Source: Acidobacteriota bacterium
GTDB taxonomy: Bacteria; Acidobacteriota; UBA6911
Length of the DNA stretch: 45,061 bases
Reading direction: 5' to 3'
NCBI GenBank assembly: GCA_003225335.1
Contig: QHZE01000443.1
Span: 1-45,061 of the forward strand
Shown: positions 40,918 through 45,061 of the stretch, piece by piece
Layout of the letters: each line of letters opens with the position of its first letter
How positions within the stretch are numbered: position 1 is the first letter of the stretch
Program-made: the position numbers and the translations under genes
Notes under the pieces: generated by a model
Databases searched by the model: none
What the model saw: only the letters and a program-made list of their open reading frames with translations
What the model was told of the DNA's origin: nothing

Positions 40918-42573
40918 ATGAAGTACATATTTGTCACAGGCGGAGTTCTATCCTCCCTTGGCAAGGGGCTTGCCAGCGCTTCAATCGGCGGCTTGCTGGA
41001 GGCTCGGAGACTCAAGATCAATTTCCTCAAACTGGATCCTTATATCAATGTCGACCCCGGAACCATGAGCCCGTTTCAGCATGGAGAGGTCTACGTTACC
41101 GACGACGGCGCAGAGACGGACCTCGACCTGGGACACTACGAGCGCTTCACCAATGTGCGCCTGACGCGAGACAACAACTCGACCACAGGGAAGATTTACC
41201 AGACCGTGATCGAAAAAGAACGCAAGGGAGAATTCCTCGGCAAAACCGTCCAGGTGATTCCCCACATCACGAACGAGATCAAGAGTACGATCGGCCGCGT
41301 TGCGCAGGACGTGGATGTGGCCATCGTCGAGATCGGCGGAACGGTCGGCGACATCGAAAGTCTGCCGTTCTTGGAGTCTATCCGTCAGATGCGAAATGAC
41401 GTGGGACGCGAAAATTCCATGTTCGTGCACCTCACGCTGGTCCCCTACATTGCCACGTCGGGCGAGCTGAAAACCAAGCCGACACAGCACAGCGTCAAGG
41501 AACTGCGGGAAATCGGTATTCAGCCCGACATCCTTCTGTGCCGGACGGACCGGCTGCTGCCCAGAGACATCAAAGCCAAGATCGCCCTGTTCTGCAACGT
41601 GTCCGAAAAGGACGTCATCACGGCTCTGGACGTGCACAACATTTACGAAGTGCCGATGGTCCTCCACAGCGAGGGCCTGGATGATGCGATTGTCCACCAC
41701 CTGCAGCTCGCGGCCCGCGAGCCGGACCTGAGCCGCTGGGAACGATTGCTTTACCTGGACCGGAACCCCAGGGATACCGTGCGGATAGGAATAGTGGGCA
41801 AGTATGTTGAATACGAGGACTCATACAAGAGCCTCAACGAAGCCCTCTACCATGGTGGCCTGGCCAACCAGCTTCGTGTTCAGGTGAAATGGATCGAGTC
41901 CGAAGGATTGTTGGACGAGACCGTCGCGCAACAGCTTTCTGCATATGACGCTATCCTGGTGCCCGGAGGTTTTGGCAAACGGGGGATCGATGGCATGCTG
42001 CGCGCCATCCGGCATGTCCGGATCCACAAAGTGCCTTACTTCGGCATCTGCCTGGGAATGGAGTGCGCTGTGATTGAGTTCGCGCGCAACGTGTGCAACA
42101 TGCAGGCGGACAGCTCGGAGTTTGACCCCTCCGCGCCGCACCGTGTTTTCTACATGCTGCGCGAGCTGCTGGGTTCGGATATTATGGGCGGAAACATGCG
42201 GCTCGGCGCCTTTCCCTGTATTCTCGAAGAAGACTCGCTGGCCTGCCGGATTTATCAAAAGAGGGAGATCTCGGAACGGCACCGCCACCGTTATGAGTTC
42301 AACCGGGAGTACGAAAAGATTCTCGCCGGCTACGGCATGAAGTTCAGCGGCAACTCGCCGGATCGAAACTTCGTCGAAATCATGGAGCTTCCGGATCATC
42401 CGTGGTTCCTCGGATGCCAGTTCCACCCGGAATTCAAATCCAAGCCCTTCCAGCCGCACCCTCTCTTCGCCAGTTTCATCGCCGCGGCCTACCAACACAA
42501 GCTGCTCCTCGCATCTCGGCGCGAATCCCTGCCCGTCGCGACCGAGGCCGTAACGGAGGCGCACAGAAGATAG
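40918..42573 (+). CDS. pyrG: CTP synthase
   Basis: A 551-residue enzyme that makes CTP from UTP, ATP and glutamine. The ammonia-ligase domain starts [18 protein letters not shown], a near-invariant family start, which fixes ATG 40918; GGAGGAGA lies upstream. It continues with [20 protein letters not shown]. The C-terminal glutaminase domain has the nucleophile Cys378 in [11 protein letters not shown] and the catalytic His-Glu pair in [12 protein letters not shown]. Length is typical (about 535-550). CTP made here is used by KdsB, whose gene is upstream. Confidence 0.96.
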   Translation: MKYIFVTGGVLSSLGKGLASASIGGLLEARRLKINFLKLDPYINVDPGTMSPFQHGEVYVTDDGAETDLDLGHYERFTNVRLTRDNNSTTGKIYQTVIEKERKGEFLGKTVQVIPHITNEIKSTIGRVAQDVDVAIVEIGGTVGDIESLPFLESIRQMRNDVGRENSMFVHLTLVPYIATSGELKTKPTQHSVKELREIGIQPDILLCRTDRLLPRDIKAKIALFCNVSEKDVITALDVHNIYEVPMVLHSEGLDDAIVHHLQLAAREPDLSRWERLLYLDRNPRDTVRIGIVGKYVEYEDSYKSLNEALYHGGLANQLRVQVKWIESEGLLDETVAQQLSAYDAILVPGGFGKRGIDGMLRAIRHVRIHKVPYFGICLGMECAVIEFARNVCNMQADSSEFDPSAPHRVFYMLRELLGSDIMGGNMRLGAFPCILEEDSLACRIYQKREISERHRHRYEFNREYEKILAGYGMKFSGNSPDRNFVEIMELPDHPWFLGCQFHPEFKSKPFQPHPLFASFIAAAYQHKLLLASRRESLPVATEAVTEAHRR

Positions 42574-42595
42574 AAGTACGGAGCTATTTCTCCAG

Positions 42596-43423
42596 ATGAA
42601 GAGCTCGTCCATACAAATTGGGGGCCGGAGACTCGGCCGGGGGAGGCCTTTTTTCATTGCGGGCCCCTGCGTCATCGAAAGCGAAAAGCACTGCCTCAAA
42701 ATGGCGGAGCGGCTCGCCGGGATCGCAGCGCGTGTCAACGTGGACTTCATCTTCAAGGCCTCGTACGACAAAGCCAACCGTTCTTCCCCCAGGTCCTTTC
42801 GAGGACCGGGCCTTGAAGAGGGGCTGCGAATTCTCGAAAAGGCCCGCGAGGTAAGCGGGCTGCCGCTGCTCAGCGACGTCCACGAAACATCTCAGGTGCG
42901 GACGGCGGCTGAAGTGCTCGATGTGCTTCAGATTCCGGCTTTCCTCTCGCGCCAGACCGATCTAATCCGCGCCGCCGCCGCGACCGGACGGGCCGTCAAT
43001 ATCAAAAAGGGGCAGTTTCTCTCCCCGTGGGACATGCGGAATGTCCTGGAAAAAGTCCTCGACACCGGGAATCGCAACGTGATCCTCACCGAAAGGGGGA
43101 CTTCCTTCGGCTACAACAATCTCGTCGTTGATTTTCGCTGCTTTGCCATCATGCAGTCGTTCGGCTGGCCCGTGGTTTTCGATGTCACGCACAGCGTCCA
43201 GATTCCAGGGGGCAAGGGCGACAGGTCTGGAGGTGAAGCACGATATATTCCTTGCCTCGCCCGCGCGGGGGCCGCCGCCGGAGTCGACGGATTCTTTTTT
43301 GAAGTCCATGATAATCCTGAGCGGGCTCTTTCCGATGGCCCAAATGCCCTGAACCTGAAGCTTTTCCCGCGTCTCCTGGACGAGCTTTTAAGGATTCGCG
43401 CCTCCCTCGGGAAACCACAATGA
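42596..43423 (+). CDS. kdsA: 3-deoxy-8-phosphooctulonate synthase (KDO-8-phosphate synthase)
   Basis: A 275-residue TIM-barrel enzyme that joins arabinose 5-phosphate and PEP to give KDO 8-phosphate. Blocks are FFIAGPCVIESE, FKASYDKANRSSPRSFRGPG, LPLLSDVHETSQV, IPAFLSRQTDLI, NIKKGQFLSPWDMRNV and VVFDVTHSVQIPGG. Cys25 in AGPCVIE matches the metal-binding Cys of the Aquifex-type (metal-dependent) class rather than the Asn of E. coli-type enzymes. The gap from pyrG is 22 bases. The stop overlaps the kdsD start by 4 bases. Confidence 0.95.
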   Translation: MKSSSIQIGGRRLGRGRPFFIAGPCVIESEKHCLKMAERLAGIAARVNVDFIFKASYDKANRSSPRSFRGPGLEEGLRILEKAREVSGLPLLSDVHETSQVRTAAEVLDVLQIPAFLSRQTDLIRAAAATGRAVNIKKGQFLSPWDMRNVLEKVLDTGNRNVILTERGTSFGYNNLVVDFRCFAIMQSFGWPVVFDVTHSVQIPGGKGDRSGGEARYIPCLARAGAAAGVDGFFFEVHDNPERALSDGPNALNLKLFPRLLDELLRIRASLGKPQ

Positions 43424-44394
43424 AGGCCCTGTCGAAACCACCCTCCTCCATCGCAATCCGGGTTCTGGAAGCAGAGGCGCGAGCCATAGCCGGCCTGGTC
43501 CATCGAGTGGACGACCGCTTTGCCCGCGCCCTCGACATCCTGGCGGGGTGCACGGGTAAGATCGCCGTGGCCGGAATGGGCAAGTCCGGGATCATCTGCA
43601 AGAAAATTGCCGCCACGCTGAGCAGCACGGGTTCACCCGCAATCTTTCTGCATGCCGCCGAAGCCGTGCATGGCGACCTCGGTTTTCTGGCGCTTAACGA
43701 CGTGGTCCTGGTGGTCTCGAAGAGCGGTGAGACGCCCGAAGTACTTCAGACAGTGAATGTGGCAAAGCGCCTGCGTCTGCCGCTGGTGGCTCTGGCAGGC
43801 AATCCGCTCTCCACGCTGGCACGCCATGCGGACGTGAGCCTGGACGTCAGCGTGGCTGACGAGGCGTGCCCGCTCGGGCTTGCCCCAACCACCAGCACCG
43901 CCGCTGCCCTCGCCATGGGAGACGCCCTGGCCATGGCTCTCATGGAACGGAAGGGATTTAGCCAGGAGGATTTTGCCTCCGTGCACCCGGCGGGTGCGAT
44001 CGGAAAGAAACTGCTTCGCGTGGAGGAGTTGATGCGCCAGGGAGAAGCTGTTCCGAAGGTCCTCGAATCCACGACCATGGCGGATGTGATTTATGAGATG
44101 ACACGCAAGGGCCTCGGAATGACTGCGGTCGTGAGGCCGGGCGACTTGCTGGCGGGCGTTATCTCTGACGGAGACCTGAGGCGGTTGCTGCAGCGCTCTT
44201 CCGACCCGCTCAAGCTCCGCGCGGCACAATGCATGACGGCAACGCCCAAGACCATCGGACCGCAGGAGCTGGCCACCGCGGCGCTGGCCAAGATAGAACA
44301 GCTCAGAATAACCAGCCTCGTGGTTGTCGATTCCAGGCACATAGTGCTGGGAGTGCTCCATATCCATGATTTGTGGCGCACCCAGATGTTTTAG
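43420..44394 (+). CDS. kdsD: Arabinose-5-phosphate isomerase (KpsF/GutQ/KdsD family)
   Basis: A 324-residue enzyme that converts ribulose 5-phosphate to arabinose 5-phosphate, the KdsA substrate. The N-terminal SIS sugar-isomerase domain has GKSGIICKKIAATLSSTGSP and SKSGETPEVLQTVNVAKRL, and continues to PTTSTAAALAMGDALAMALM. Two CBS domains follow, starting near LRVEELMRQGEAVPKV and RAAQCMTATPKTIGPQ. Length is typical (about 325). The start overlaps kdsA by 4 bases. kdsC (KDO-8-phosphate phosphatase), which commonly follows, is absent here; a tRNA and repeats come next. Confidence 0.94.
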   Translation: MKALSKPPSSIAIRVLEAEARAIAGLVHRVDDRFARALDILAGCTGKIAVAGMGKSGIICKKIAATLSSTGSPAIFLHAAEAVHGDLGFLALNDVVLVVSKSGETPEVLQTVNVAKRLRLPLVALAGNPLSTLARHADVSLDVSVADEACPLGLAPTTSTAAALAMGDALAMALMERKGFSQEDFASVHPAGAIGKKLLRVEELMRQGEAVPKVLESTTMADVIYEMTRKGLGMTAVVRPGDLLAGVISDGDLRRLLQRSSDPLKLRAAQCMTATPKTIGPQELATAALAKIEQLRITSLVVVDSRHIVLGVLHIHDLWRTQMF

Positions 44395-44735
44395 CCTGAA
44401 CCAGAGATAAACACAGATAAATACGGATCTGTACGACTAACCCGAAAATCCTTTGCGATCTGGCAAGGATTTTTGTGCGTTCTCCTGGGAGCGCACGCAT
44501 CTTGCGTGCTCTGTTAATCGCGAAACCGTGAGCACGCTGGAAGAATGCACTCCCTGGGACGATCTCCGCGGTCTCCGCGCGTCTCTGCGGTGAGGTTCGG
44601 AATACAGGCTTCAGCCTGTACGGGCTCAGGCCAACCTGAAGGCTGAGATCCAAACCTGGGACAAATGAGTTCGTGGGCTCTTGTTTTTGGTTGCGGCCAG
44701 GCTGCTCCGTGTTCGTCGGTGGTTTCGTTTTGTGC
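44395..44735. repeat. Third composite repeat region, inverted module order, after kdsD
   Basis: Module words are arranged as in the other elements but reversed. GATCTGTACGACTAACCCG is followed by the hairpin AAAATCCTTTGC (44445-44456) / GCAAGGATTTT (44463-44473), CTCCTGGGAGCGCACGCATC, GGTCTCCGCGCGTCTCTGCG, a GGCTTCAGCCTG palindrome and finally TTTTTGGTTGCGGCC with TCGGTGGTTTCG. No gene is supported. Confidence 0.72.
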
Positions 44736-44812
44736 TGTCCATCCGGTTTTCGTACGATCTGTGAAATTCGTGACCGGGTTTTTCAGTTGGCGCAGTCCGC
44801 GCTCTTAGCCCA

Positions 44813-44842
44813 TTGACTTGGAAAGGAACTATTCGTTAGTAT
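44813..44842 (+). promoter_or_regulatory. Sigma-70-type promoter of tRNA-Gly
   Basis: TTGACT (44813-44818) and TAGTAT (44837-44842) are separated by 18 bases. Transcription would start near 44849, about 15 bases before the mature tRNA 5' end. Confidence 0.65.
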
Positions 44843-44863
44843 GACAAGGACCTGTGAGGGCGG

Positions 44864-44938
<75 letters not shown>

Positions 44939-45061
44939 CTTCAAGTTAAAAATTCCAAACAACTTAGCGTTTCCTGCTCCTTTGAGCGGGTCCCTCCAAA
45001 GGCACCGGTTTCGATCCTTTGTGCGGATCTTGTGCGGATTTTCGATTCAGCGCGGGTCTCG
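44939..45061. other. Sequence downstream of tRNA-Gly to the window end
   Basis: No gene or terminator is evident. A short direct repeat TTGTGCGGAT occurs twice (about 45018-45038). GGTTTCGATCC near 45008 resembles the T-loop of a tRNA, as could be left by recombination at the tRNA 3' end, but this match is short. Confidence 0.35.

Overview
The window comes from a diderm, LPS-bearing bacterium with moderately high G+C. The gene orders (lptB-rpoN-hpf-hprK-rapZ-EIIA-HPr-EI; yicC-gmk-rpoZ-coaBC; era-udg-priA; kdsB-pyrG-kdsA-kdsD) and the many mosaic intergenic repeats fit Acidobacteriota best. That placement is an inference from gene order, not from a marker gene; a Desulfobacterota-like lineage is the main alternative. 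Nearly all genes lie on the + strand. The exceptions are a methyltransferase fragment at the left edge and a two-gene membrane pair near 34.3-35.3 kb.

Left part (0.5-10.4 kb): a strong sigma-70-type promoter at 528-556 precedes an LptC-LptA fusion, LptB, sigma-54 (RpoN), a long hibernation factor (HPF), HPr kinase/phosphorylase, RapZ, a mannose-class EIIA, HPr and Enzyme I. No sugar permease is present, so this reads as a regulatory phosphotransfer chain tied to envelope and sigma-54 functions.

Exopolysaccharide region (10.4-23.3 kb): a GT4 glycosyltransferase, a WecA/TagO-type lipid-linked sugar-1-phosphate transferase, a predicted outer-membrane barrel, a Wza-type export protein, a Wzc-type BY-kinase/copolymerase, an unrecognised protein built of three ~92-residue Gly-Trp modules, a FecR-DUF6600 protein and an MsbA-type exporter. 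The 3' end of the export gene carries an old 214-bp tandem duplication. The three-module gene seems to have a frameshift near its start.

Housekeeping region (23.3-32.8 kb): yicC, gmk, rpoZ and coaBC lie behind a consensus-like promoter, followed by era, a family 4 uracil-DNA glycosylase, priA and a cation diffusion facilitator. Gaps here hold MITE-like composite repeats with inverted ends.

Right part (33-45 kb): a GrdB/PrdB-like protein with Cys where relatives have selenocysteine; a DUF2085 membrane pair; a tight four-gene unit of two D-Ala-D-Ala-ligase-like ATP-grasp enzymes, a GNAT acetyltransferase and a lysine 2,3-aminomutase-like radical SAM enzyme; the KDO/CTP genes kdsB, pyrG, kdsA and kdsD; and a tRNA-Gly(CCC). 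The four-gene unit behind its own promoter (35912-35940) is the best candidate for an undescribed pathway. It would plausibly make and conjugate a beta-lysine-derived compound.
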